Below, one piece after another: positions 12,757 to 23,007 of a stretch of DNA of 64,000 nucleotides. The notes beneath the pieces were generated by a model. The model had not been told where the DNA came from, did not search any database, and worked only from the letters and a program-made list of their open reading frames with translations. Each line of letters starts with the position of its first letter. Position 1 is the stretch's first letter. Source of the DNA: Paralichthys olivaceus (lineage: Eukaryota; Chordata; Actinopteri; Pleuronectiformes; Paralichthyidae); assembly GCF_024713975.1 (NCBI RefSeq), contig NC_091110.1:372001-436000 (forward strand), read 5' to 3'. Position numbers and translations under genes: made by a program.

Positions 12757-12909
12757 AGCTTCTCTCGCCGTTTCCAGCGCTTTTGTGCACGCAGAGCCAC
12801 TTTGTGAACAAAAGTAAATCTTCTGAACTAAGGTTGCATTTTTAAGCTTCTCTCGCCGTTTCCAGCGCTTTTGTGCACGCAGAGCTACTGTTTCCAGCTG
12901 TTTTGTGCT

Positions 12910-15900
12910 CTCAGAACCACTTTGTGAACAAAAGTAAAACTTCTGAACCAAGGTTGCATTTTTAAGCTTCTCTCGCCATTTCCAGCGCTTTTGTGCACGC
13001 AGAGCTACTGCTTCCAGCTGTTTTTTATACTCAGAACCACTTTGTGAACAAAAGTAAATCTTCTGAACTAAGGTTGCATTTTTAAGCTTGTCTCGCCGTT
13101 TCCAGCGCTTTTGTGCACGCAGAGCCACTTTGTGAACAAAAGTAAATCTTCTGAACTAAGGTTGCATTTTTAAGCTTCTCTCGCCGTTTCCAGCGCTTTT
13201 GTGCACGCAGAGCTACTGTTTCCAGCTGTTTTGTGCTCTCAGAACCACTTTGTGAACAAAAGTAAATCTTCTGAACTAAGGTTGCATTTTTAAACTTCTC
13301 TCGCCATTTCCAGCGCTTTTGTGCACGCAGAGCTACTGCTTCCAGCTGTTTTTTATACTCAGAACCACTTTGTGAACAAAAGTAAATCTTGTGAACTAAG
13401 GTTGCATTTTTAAGCTTCTCTCGCCGTTTCCAGCGCTTTTGTGCACGCAGAGCTACTGTTTCCAGCTGTTTTGTGCTCTCAGAACCACTTTGTGAACAAA
13501 AGTAAAACTTCTGAACCAAGGTTGCATTTTTAAGCTTCTCTCGCCATTTCCAGCGCTTTTGTGCACGCAGAGCTACTGTTTCCAGCTGTTTTTTGCACGC
13601 AGAGCCACTTTGTGAACAAAAGTAAATCTTCTGAACTAAGGTTGCATTTTTAAGCTTGTCTCGCCGTTTCCAGCGCTTTTGTGCACGCAGAGCCACTTTG
13701 TGAACAAAAGTAAATCTTCTGAACTAAGGTTGCATTTTTAAGCTTCTCTCGCCGTTTCCAGCGCTTTTGTGCACGCAGAGCTATTGTTTCCAGCTGTTTT
13801 GTGCACTCAGAGCCACTTTGTGAACAAAAGTAAATCTTCTGAACTAAGGTTGCATTTTTAAGCTTCTCTCGCCGTTTCCAGCGCTTTTGTGCACGCAGAG
13901 CCACTTTGTGAACAAAAGTAAATCTTCTGAACTAAGGTTGCATTTTTAAGCTTCTCTCGCCGTTTCCAGCGCTTTTGTGCACGCAGAGCTACTGCTTCCA
14001 GCTGTTTTTTATACTCAGAACCACTTTGTGAACAAAAGTAAATCTTCTGAACTAAGGTTGCATTTTTAAGCTTCTCTCGCCGTTTCCAGCGCTTTTGTGC
14101 ACGCAGAGCTAATGTTTCCAGCTGTTTTGTGCACTCAGAGCCACTTTGTGAACAAAAGTAAATCTTCTGAACTAAGGTTGCATTTTTAAGCTTCTCTCGC
14201 CGTTTCCAGCGCTTTTGTGCACGCATAGCCACTTTGTGAACAAAATTAAATCTTCTGAACTAAGGTTGCATTTTTAAGATTCTCTCGCCGTTTCCAGCGC
14301 TTTTTTGCACGCAGAACCACTTTGTGAACAAAAGTAAATCTCCTGAACTAAGGTTGCATTTTTAAGCTTCTCTCGCCGTTTCCAGCGCTTTTGTGCACGC
14401 AGAGCTACTGTTTCCAGCTGTTTTGTGCACTCAGAACCACTTTGTGAACAAAAGTAAATCTTCTGAACTAAGGTTGCATTTTTAAGCTTCTCTCGCCGTT
14501 TCCAGCGCTTTTTTGCACGCAGAGCCACTTTGTGAACAAAAGTAAATCTACTGAACTAAGGTTGCATTTTTAAGCTTCTCTCGCCGTTTCCAGCGCTTTT
14601 GTGCACGCAGACCTACTGTTTCCAGCTGTTTTGTGCTCTCAGAACCACTTTGTGAACAAAAGTAAATCTTCTGAACTAAGGTTGCATTTTTAAGCTTCTC
14701 TCGCCGTTTCCAGCGCTTTTGTGCACGCAGAGCCACTTTGTGAACAAAAGTAAATCTTCTGAACTAAGGTTGCATTTTTAAGCTTCTCTCGCCGTTTCCA
14801 GCGCTTTTGTGCACGCAGAGCTACTGCTTCCAGCTGTTTTTTATACTCAGAACCACTTTGTGAACAAAAGTAAATCTTCTGAACTAAGGTTGCATTTTTA
14901 AGCTTCTCTCGCCGTTTCCAGCGCTTTTGTGCACGCAGAGCTATTGTTTCCAGCTGTTTTGTGCACTCAGAGCCACTTTGTGAACAAAAGTAAATCTTCT
15001 GAACTAAGGTTGCATTTTTAAGCTTCTCTCGCCGTTTCCAGCGCTTTTGTGCACGCAGAGCCACTTTGTGAACAAAAGTAAATCTTCTGAACTAAGGTTG
15101 CATTTTTAAGCTTCTCTCGCCGTTTCCAGCGCTTTTGTGCACGCAGAGCTACTGCTTCCAGCTGTTTTTTATACTCAGAACAACTTTGTGAACAAAAGTA
15201 AATCTTCTGAACCAAGGTTGCATTTTTAAGCTTCTCTCGCCGTTTCCAGCGCTTTTGTGCACGCAGAGCCACTTTGTGAACAAAAGTAAATCTTCTGAAC
15301 TAAGGTTGCATTTTTAAGCTTCTCTCGCCGTTTCCAGCGCTTTTGTGCACGCAGAGCTACTGCTTCCAGCTGTTTTGTGCACTCAGAGCCACTTTGTGAA
15401 CAAAAGTAAATCTTCTGAACTAAGGTTGCATTTTTAAGCTTCTCTCGCCGTTTCCAGCGCTTTTGTGCACGCAGAGCCACTTTGTGAACAAAAGTAAATC
15501 TTCTGAACTAAGGTTGCATTTTTAAGCTTCTCTCGCCGTTTCCAGCGCTTTTGTGCACGCAGAGCTACTGCTTCCAGCTGTTTTTTATACTCAGAACCAC
15601 TTTGTGAACAAAAGTAAATCTTCTGAACTAAGGTTGCATTTTTAAGCTTCTCTCGCCGTTTCCAGCGCTTTTGTGCACGCAGAGCTACTGTTTCCAGCTG
15701 TTTTGTGCACTCAGAACCACTTTGTGAACAAAAGTAAAACTTCTGAACCAAGGTTGCATTTTTAAGCTTCTCTCGCCATTTCCAGCGCTTTTGTGCACGC
15801 AGAGCTACTGCTTCCAGCTGTTTTTTATACTCAGAACCACTTTGCGAACAAAAGTAAATCTTCTGAACTAAGGTTGCATTTTTAAGCTTCTCTCGCCGTT

Positions 15901-18900
15901 TCCAGCGCTTTTGTGCACGCAGAGCCACTTTGTGAACAAAAGTAAATCTTCTGAACTAAGGTTGCATTTTTAAGCTTCTCTCGCCGTTTCCAGCGCTTTT
16001 GTGCACGCAGAGCTACTGCTTCCAGCTGTTTTTTATACTCAGAACCACTTTGTGAACAAAAGTAAATCTTCTGAACTAAGGTTGCATTTTTAAGCTTCTC
16101 TCGCCGTTTCCAGCGCTTTTGTGCACGCAGAGCTACTGTTTCCAGCTGTTTTGTGCACTTAGAACCACTTTGCGAACAAAAGTAAATCTTCTGAACTAAG
16201 GTTGCATTTTTAAGCTTCTCTCGCCGTTTCCAGCGCTTTTGTGCACGCAGAGCCACTTTGTGAACAAAAGTAAATCTTCTGAACTAAGGTTGCATTTTTA
16301 AGCTTCTCTCGCCGTTTCCAGCGCTTTTGTGCACGCAGAGCTACTGCTTCCAGCTGTTTTTTATACTCAGAACCACTTTGTGAACAAAAGTAAATCTTCT
16401 GAACTAAGGTTGCATTTTTAAGCTTCTCTCGCCGTTTCCAGCGCTTTTGTGCACGCAGAGCTATTGTTTCCAGCTGTTTTGTGCACTCAGAGCCACTTTG
16501 TGAACAAAAGTAAATCTTCTGAACTAAGGTTGCATTTTTAAGCTTCTCTCGCCGTTTCCAGCGCTTTTGTGCACGCAGAGCCACTTTGTGAACAAAAGTA
16601 AATCTTCTGAACTAAGGTTGCATTTTTAAGCTTCTCTCGCCGTTTCCAGCGCTTTTGTGCACGCAGAGCTACTGCTTCCAGCTGTTTTTTATACTCAGAA
16701 CAACTTTGTGAACAAAAGTAAATCTTCTGAACCAAGGTTGCATTTTTAAGCTTCTCTCGCCGTTTCCAGCGCTTTTGTGCACGCAGAGCCACTTTGTGAA
16801 CAAAAGTAAATCTTCTGAACTAAGGTTGCATTTTTAAGCTTCTCTCGCCGTTTCCAGCGCTTTTGTGCACGCAGAGCTACTGCTTCCAGCTGTTTTGTGC
16901 ACTCAGAGCCACTTTGTGAACAAAAGTAAATCTTCTGAACTAAGGTTGCATTTTTAAGCTTCTCTCGCCGTTTCCAGCGCTTTTGTGCACGCAGAGCCAC
17001 TTTGTGAACAAAAGTAAATCTTCTGAACTAAGGTTGCATTTTTAAGCTTCTCTCGCCGTTTCCAGCGCTTTTGTGCACGCAGAGCTACTGCTTCCAGCTG
17101 TTTTTTATACTCAGAACCACTTTGTGAACAAAAGTAAATCTTCTGAACTAAGGTTGCATTTTTAAGCTTCTCTCGCCGTTTCCAGCGCTTTTGTGCACGC
17201 AGAGCTACTGTTTCCAGCTGTTTTGTGCACTCAGAACCACTTTGTGAACAAAAGTAAAACTTCTGAACCAAGGTTGCATTTTTAAGCTTCTCTCGCCATT
17301 TCCAGCGCTTTTGTGCACGCAGAGCTACTGCTTCCAGCTGTTTTTTATACTCAGAACCACTTTGCGAACAAAAGTAAATCTTCTGAACTAAGGTTGCATT
17401 TTTAAGCTTCTCTCGCCGTTTCCAGCGCTTTTGTGCACGCAGAGCTACTGTTTCCAGCTGTTTTGTGCACTCAGAACCACTTTGTGAACAAAAGTAAAAC
17501 TTCTGAACCAAGGTTGCATTTTTAAGCTTCTCTCGCCATTTCCAGCGCTTTTGTGCACGCAGAGCTACTGCTTCCAGCTGTTTTTTATACTCAGAACCAC
17601 TTTGCGAACAAAAGTAAATCTTCTGAACTAAGGTTGCATTTTTAAGCTTCTCTCGCCGTTTCCAGCGCTTTTGTGCACGCAGAGCCACTTTGTGAACAAA
17701 AGTAAATCTTCTGAACTAAGGTTGCATTTTTAAGCTTCTCTCGCCGTTTCCAGCGCTTTTGTGCACGCAGAGCTACTGCTTCCAGCTGTTTTTTATACTC
17801 AGAACCACTTTGTGAACAAAAGTAAATCTTCTGAACTAAGGTTGCATTTTTAAGCTTCTCTCGCCGTTTCCAGCGCTTTTGTGCACGCAGAGCTACTGTT
17901 TCCAGCTGTTTTGTGCACTTAGAACCACTTTGCGAACAAAAGTAAATCTTCTGAACTAAGGTTGCATTTTTAAGCTTCTCTCGCCGTTTCCAGCGCTTTT
18001 GTGCACGCATAGCCACTTTGTGAACAAAAGTAAATCTTCTGAACTAAGGTTGCATTTTTAAGCTTCTCTCGCCGTTTCCAGCGCTTTTTTGCACGCAGAA
18101 CCACTTTGTGAACAAAAGTAAATCTCCTGAACTAAGGTTGCATTTTTAAGCTTCTCTCGCCGTTTCCAGCGCTTTTGTGCACGCAGACCTACTGTTTCCA
18201 GCTGTTTTGTGCTCTCAGAACCACTTTGTGAACAAAAGTAAATCTTCTGAACTAAGGTTGCATTTTTAAGCTTCTCTCGCCGTTTCCAGCGCTTTTGTGC
18301 ACGCAGAGCCACTTTGTGAACAAAAGTAAATCTTCTGAACTAAGGTTGCATTTTTAAGCTTCTCTCGCCGTTTCCAGCGCTTTTGTGCACGCAGAGCTAC
18401 TGCTTCCAGCTGTTTTTTATACTCAGAACCACTTTGTGAACAAAAGTAAATCTTCTGAACTAAGGTTGCATTTTTAAGCTTCTCTCGCCGTTTCCAGCGC
18501 TTTTGTGCACGCAGAGCTATTGTTTCCAGCTGTTTTGTGCACTCAGAGCCACTTTGTGAACAAAAGTAAATCTTCTGAACTAAGGTTGCATTTTTAAGCT
18601 TCTCTCGCCGTTTCCAGCGCTTTTGTGCACGCAGAGCCACTTTGTGAACAAAAGTAAATCTTCTGAACTAAGGTTGCATTTTTAAGCTTCTCTCGCCGTT
18701 TCCAGCGCTTTTGTGCACGCAGAGCTACTGCTTCCAGCTGTTTTTTATACTCAGAACAACTTTGTGAACAAAAGTAAATCTTCTGAACCAAGGTTGCATT
18801 TTTAAGCTTCTCTCGCCGTTTCCAGCGCTTTTGTGCACGCAGAGCCACTTTGTGAACAAAAGTAAATCTTCTGAACTAAGGTTGCATTTTTAAGCTTCTC

Positions 18901-19636
18901 TCGCCGTTTCCAGCGCTTTTGTGCACGCAGAGCTACTGCTTCCAGCTGTTTTTTATACTCAGAACCACTTTGTGAACAAAAGTAAATCTTCTGAACTAAG
19001 GTTGCATTTTTAAGCTTCTCTCGCCGTTTCCAGCGCTTTTGTGCACGCAGAGCTATTGTTTCCAGCTGTTTTGTGCACTCAGAGCCACTTTGTGAACAAA
19101 AGTAAATCTTCTGAACTAAGGTTGCATTTTTAAGCTTCTCTCGCCGTTTCCAGCGCTTTTGTGCACGCAGAGCCACTTTGTGAACAAAAGTAAATCTTCT
19201 GAACTAAGGTTGCATTTTTAAGCTTCTCTCGCCGTTTCCAGCGCTTTTTTGCACGCAGAACCACTTTGTGAACAAAAGTAAATCTCCTGAACTAAGGTTG
19301 CATTTTTAAGCTTCTCTCGCCGTTTCCAGCGCTTTTGTGCACGCAGAGCTACTGTTTCCAGCTGTTTTGTGCACTCAGAACCACTTTGTGAACAAAAGTA
19401 AATCTTCTGAACTAAGGTTGCATTTTTAAGCTTCTCTCGCCGTTTCCAGCGCTTTTTTGCACGCAGAGCCACTTTGTGAACAAAAGTAAATCTACTGAAC
19501 TAAGGTTGCATTTTTAAGCTTCTCTCGCCGTTTCCAGCGCTTTTGTGCACGCAGACCTACTGTTTCCAGCTGTTTTGTGCTCTCAGAACCACTTTGTGAA
19601 CAAAAGTAAATCTTCTGAACTAAGGTTGCATTTTTA
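12910..19636. repeat. Satellite higher-order block, copy 2
   Basis: Second copy of the 6.73-kb block. The first mismatch on the left is 6,029 (a) versus 12,909 (t); on the right 12,757 (a) versus 19,637 (t). I saw no difference inside these limits in the translated units and spot-checked lines. Either a very recent tandem duplication/unequal exchange or an assembly duplication. Confidence 0.9.
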
Positions 19637-20165
19637 TGCTTCTCTCGCCGTTTCCAGCGCTTTTGTGCACGCAGAACCACTTTGTGAACAAAAGTAAATC
19701 TCCTGAACTAAGGTTGCATTTTTAAGCTTCTCTCGCTGTTTCCAGCGCTTTTGTGCACGCAGAGCTACTGTTTCCAGCTGTTTTGTGCACTCAGAAATAC
19801 TTTGTGAACAAAAGTAAATCTTCTGAAGTAAGGTTGCATTTTTAAGCTTCTCTCGCCGTTTCCAGCGCTTTTGTGCACGCAGAGCTACTGTTTCCAGCTG
19901 TTTTGTGCACTCAGAACCACTTTGTGAACAAAAGTAAATCTTCTGAACTAAGGTTGCATTTTTAAGCTTCTCTCGCCGTTTCCAGCGCTTTTGTGCACTC
20001 AGAACCACTTTGTGAACAAAAGTAAATCTTCTGAACTAAGGTTGCATTTTTAAGCTTCTCTCGCCGTTTCCAGCTGTTTTGTGCACTCAGAGCCACTTTG
20101 TGAACAAAAGTAAATCTTCTGAACTAAGGTTGCATTTTTAAGCTTCTCTCGCCGTTTCCAGCGCA

Positions 20166-20840
20166 AGTAGTGTGCTTTGTGAGGTCCTAGTGACCTTGCC
20201 ATTTGATCTTTGACAACTGAATTCTATTCAAGTCATCATTGAGTCCAAATGAATGTTTGTGCCAAATGTAATGATATTTCCTTTGGACAATCTTGATAAA
20301 TTGTTTTCAAAACAATGCAAAGTCATGTGAGCTTGACCTTTTGACCTTTGACGTCAAACGTAGTTGTTCATGAGATATCGCATTCACATGAATGGGACAG
20401 ACAGATGGATAAACAACTTGAAAACATAATGCCTCTGGCCATACTGAATGTGAAAATGGTAAAGAAATAATTATAGGAATACATGATAAATAATTTGTTC
20501 CATGTTCTTTTATTTTACATGGATGATTTCTTGACAAAACAAGCCAACTCTATAAATGTGAACTGAGTGTCAGAAATTAACATGACATTCATAGCATCTG
20601 CAAACAATTTTTCCCCACAAATTTCTGTAACTTTCTGAGAATCTACATCACAGTATATTGTAAAATATCATGTGTTTCAATACTCACCTTATTGATGGAA
20701 CCTCAGTGATGTCTACTGTCCCTGGCTCAGACACTCTCTCAAGCATCTACAGTACATGTCAAGACAGGTAATGGTACCATTAAAATAACATTAGATTTCT
20801 ACAATTCAGTTGAACTATTATAGTTTCAGATATTAACCAT
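20166..20840 (-). repeat. Inverted copy of the 53.96-54.61 kb repeat
   Basis: Reads as the reverse complement of about 53,966-54,608: same 'tgaggttccatcaataaggt', 'cagaaatttg' and 'caaatggcaaggtcacta' landmarks in the same order. It ends exactly at the satellite boundary (20,165/20,166) and at the TTAA where the piggyBac relic begins (20,841). Confidence 0.75.
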
Positions 20841-21266
20841 TTAACCCTTATGTTATGTTAAGGGTCAATTTGACCCATTTCAATTTTTGCATTGACCAAA
20901 GTGTAGGTTATCCTTATTTTTTTTTCATGAAATTGTATGACTTTTCCTCATCTAGTGTCATGAACTGCTGTGTAAAATCTGGACACTTAGATGTGTTGTG
21001 GAGTGTCTGCACTGAGTTTGTATACAAAGATAATGTTGCGGGTCATTTTGACCCGGACACAAAGTAGCTGTTAAAATCAAAAATAAACATGTCTCTTTGA
21101 TAAACTTTAATTTGATTGCCTCTGAATAGCCATTCAGAACCAGGTGTGTGTGGAAGAGGGACTTTCTCTCCCCTTTCCTTGTCACTGTTTCCATGCCCTT
21201 TCTTTGAGAAATACAACAAAAATGAGCTCCAGATGATTTACAGCTGAAGAAGTTTTATCGCAGCTT

Positions 21267-21779
21267 ATGAACTGGGAAAGTAATGTAGAGGAAGAGATTT
21301 CAGAAACAGAGGACAATGCTATTGATGATCCAGATTGTCAATTTTCCCACGATGAGGAGGATTCAGAGGCGGATTCTGCCGGTGTCCCTTCATCAGATGA
21401 AAACCAAGAAACGCAACAATTGTCATCCACAGAGGGGACATGTACATCTAAAGATGGTAAAATAAAATGATCAACATCACCACACCAATGCAGAGACAGA
21501 TTGTCATCTTCTAATGTCATCAAAATGACTCCTGGTCCGACAAGATTTGCTGTCGCAAGAGTTGATGATATTGAATCAGCATTTCAGCTCTACATATCCA
21601 AACCCATAGAGAAGATAATTCTTGACAAAACAACACTTGTTTCTTACTACCCAAAGAGAAACAAGAATGTTCTTGTGATGAGCACAATGCACAAAGATGA
21701 ATCTCTGAGCACAAGAGAGGACATGAAGCAGCAAATTATCCTGGATTACAACTCCAATTGGTTACAACAATTGAGTTGA
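21267..21779 (+). pseudogene. piggyBac transposase, N-terminal remnant with internal deletion
   Basis: One reading frame with an in-frame TGA at 21,468-21,470. The first part is acidic (residues like EEEISETEDNAIDDPD), typical of piggyBac N-termini. After the stop, 'TPGPTRFAVARVDDIESAF' and 'YISKPIEKIILDKTTL' fit the start of the DDE domain. It then jumps to 'KNVLVMSTMHKDES' and 'REDMKQQIILDYN', which lie near the end of the domain. The stretch that would carry most catalytic aspartates is absent, so the product cannot be an active transposase. Similarity recognised by eye to PGBD4-type proteins. Confidence 0.7.
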
Positions 21780-21931
21780 CAATCTTGACAAAGTCACAGC
21801 AACAGCAGTGGAATGCCAGCAAACTGTACCGACGTCGACTTTTCCTGGAAGAACTAGGCAAAGCACTCGTCACTCCCAAGATCCAGAACCGGGCCAGGCC
21901 AGCTCGATACCCAGCAGCTGCAGCTGTCACC

Positions 21932-22007
21932 GCAAAGGTCCAGGGCAGGGCATCTGGACCTTTGCCCTGGACCTTTGCACCTGTATCCAAAGGATACAGG
22001 TGCAAAG
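21932..22007. repeat. Two overlapping hairpin-like inverted duplications in the piggyBac relic
   Basis: Perfect 16-bp arms at 21,932-21,947 and 21,963-21,978 (15-bp spacer), and perfect 16-bp arms at 21,973-21,988 and 21,992-22,007 (spacer aaa). They fall inside what was transposase-coding sequence, so they look like secondary mutations rather than original structure. Confidence 0.85.
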
Positions 22008-22136
22008 AAACGCAAAAGATGCCAAGTCTGTCCCTCCCGAGATGACAGTAAAACAAGTACCTGTTGTGTGAGGTGCAAGTGGTACATCTGCAGAAAGCAC
22101 ACAGTCACATTCTGTCCATCATGTGGGGAACACTGA
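21999..22136 (+). pseudogene. piggyBac transposase, C-terminal cysteine-rich finger
   Basis: Translation ending at the TGA 22,134-22,136 shows CQVC, then CCVRCKWYICRKH and CPSCGEH: the C-terminal zinc-binding cysteine/histidine cluster of piggyBac-type transposases, here apparently complete. It follows a basic KKRKR stretch. Upstream (about 21,805-21,995) lie 'WNASKLYRRRLFLEELGKAL' residues in a different frame. The frame is broken between the two by the hairpin-like duplications at 21,932-22,007. Confidence 0.7.
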
Positions 22137-22409
22137 AAATGTTGAACATTGAAAATCGGGAAATAATGGGGCAAGTTAAATGAAAAAAAAAAGGTTTGTG
22201 AATTGGGAAAAATTGAAATCAGGAGCTCTTTAATATATTGTTGGAATTGAATATCTCTTCTTCTCATCTGTTATAAATGTTTGTTTAATCTAAAATTAAG
22301 TTCTTATTGGTTTAACTTCATCTTTGACTGTTTTGAGTGGATTTACACAATACGGGTCAAAATTACCCGCAACATAATAAATGTAATGTAAGTCAAACAC
22401 TTCTTTCTG

Positions 22410-22479
22410 TAAGTTTAATTCAGCATCTGCAGATGGACTCATATTAATGAGTCCATCTGCAGATGCTGAATTAAACTTA
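22410..22479. repeat. Perfect palindrome, 33-bp arms, ATTA loop
   Basis: Arms 22,410-22,442 and 22,447-22,479 are perfect reverse complements around spacer ATTA (22,443-22,446). It lies just beyond the piggyBac right end. Confidence 0.95.
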
Positions 22480-22491
22480 TCTGAGCAAAGA

Positions 22492-22579
22492 TATGTTCTT
22501 TGCTCATTTGTGCATGTCAATCAGGTGATGTGTATTAACACATCACCTGATTGACATGCACAAATGAGCAAAGAACATA
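22492..22579. repeat. Perfect palindrome, 42-bp arms, ATTA loop
   Basis: Arms 22,492-22,533 and 22,538-22,579 are perfect reverse complements around spacer ATTA (22,534-22,537). The right arm continues naturally into unit X sequence (compare 2,862-2,900 in copy A, reverse complement), so the left arm appears to be the added inverted copy. Confidence 0.95.
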
Positions 22580-22658
22580 GGAGAATCTATGTTCTTATAA
22601 CTCACAGCCCCCTCCCACTAAGCGTGCAAAGGTATATATTACCCTTCTGTAGTTTCAC

Positions 22659-22913
22659 TCAGTGGAGGAGACATCCTGTCCTTTTGTTTACATGTTCTGT
22701 GGATGACCCCCCCTGTGAGAACCCAGTTGTTTGATCCCAATCAGAGATACTAAAAGATACCATAAAGTTGTGGTTTCTCAAGGCCATAAAACTCAAGTCT
22801 CTTAAGCCACCATCGTAAACCTTAAAGTTGCCCTTTTCGATTAACAATTTGGTCAATCCTCCACATACATCTTTGCTCATGCAATTATACATACAAAAAT
22901 GTAACATTTCCAT
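22659..22913 (-). CDS. 84-codon ORF of unit X, unknown product
   Basis: The best-preserved version of the unit X ORF: ATG at 22,913, stop at 22,659. Composition is neutral with several cysteines near the N-terminus (residues like CMYNCMSKDVCGG) and a 'KGNFKVYDGG' segment. No signal peptide, helix or known domain is recognised. The start is chosen because it is the first ATG, 52 bp past the TATA-like box at 22,965-22,972. Copies at 2,513 and 53,653 carry indels and copy C (39,580-39,816) diverges after 'VYDGGL'. Mixed conservation suggests it is not under strong selection; it may be a captured exon. Confidence 0.3.
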   Translation of the reverse strand: MEMLHFCMYNCMSKDVCGGLTKLLIEKGNFKVYDGGLRDLSFMALRNHNFMVSFSISDWDQTTGFSQGGSSTEHVNKRTGCLLH

Positions 22914-22964
22914 TACAGTGCTAAAAGTGTTAGAGCTGAGCAGGGATCAGTGAGGATGAGGTCG

Positions 22965-23007
22965 TATTTAAAGAGACCACTTTGGTGAGAGAATGGGCTG
23001 TGATTGG
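22965..23007 (-). promoter_or_regulatory. CCAAT + TATA-like promoter block, copy B
   Basis: TATTTAAA on the + strand at 22,965-22,972 (TATA-like on the minus strand) and ATTGG at 23,003-23,007 (CCAAT on minus), upstream of the ATG at 22,913. Spacing equals copy A. Confidence 0.4.

Larger units (their letters stand above)
5197..20165. repeat. 15-kb satellite array of 120-bp and 88-bp units
   Basis: Continuous tandem repeats with a 120-bp basic unit (landmarks: aagcttctctcgccgtttcc, agcgcttttgtgcacgcaga, ccactttgtgaacaaaagta). A shorter 88-bp variant lacks 32 bp. The 120-bp unit contains an internal 32-bp direct duplication (tttccagcgcttttgtgcac... and tttccagctgttttgtgcac...), which accounts for the 88-bp form by loss of one half. 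Units group into blocks of 208 (120+88), 328 (2x120+88) and 448 bp. The minus strand of the 120-bp unit is stop-free (40 codons), giving open frames up to 244 codons, but each 88-bp unit shifts the frame. Unit differences are mostly amino-acid changing, so I read it as satellite, not a gene. The right edge is abrupt at 20,165/20,166. Confidence 0.95.
20841..22400 (+). mobile_element. Degenerate piggyBac-like DNA transposon
   Basis: Begins with TTAA (20,841-20,844), the piggyBac target, then a CCCTTATGTTATG terminal sequence with 'gggtcaatttgaccc'. Subterminal 'gcgggtcattttgacccg' near 21,037 and 'cgggtcaaaattacccgc' near 22,353-22,370 look like the paired ends. The interior holds N- and C-terminal transposase pieces, but most of the catalytic core is missing. 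In the unit at 53,960 the flanking sequences are joined without it ('gggtaatatatacc' directly followed by 'aaactataatag'). The right boundary is uncertain because it runs into hairpins at 22,410. Confidence 0.7.

Noticed and set aside
5184..20008. A long repetitive protein gene on the minus strand
   Set aside because: Frames are interrupted at every 88-bp unit, differences are mostly amino-acid changing, and there is no promoter or splice pattern that would join them.
5197..20165. CRISPR-like array
   Set aside because: Units are 120/88 bp without short repeats separated by unique spacers, and the surroundings are vertebrate.
22410..22579. Palindromes as head-to-head joining of piggyBac TTAA ends
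   Set aside because: TTAA is present in both centres but is off the symmetry axis by one base; a TTAA-to-TTAA join would be centred on it.
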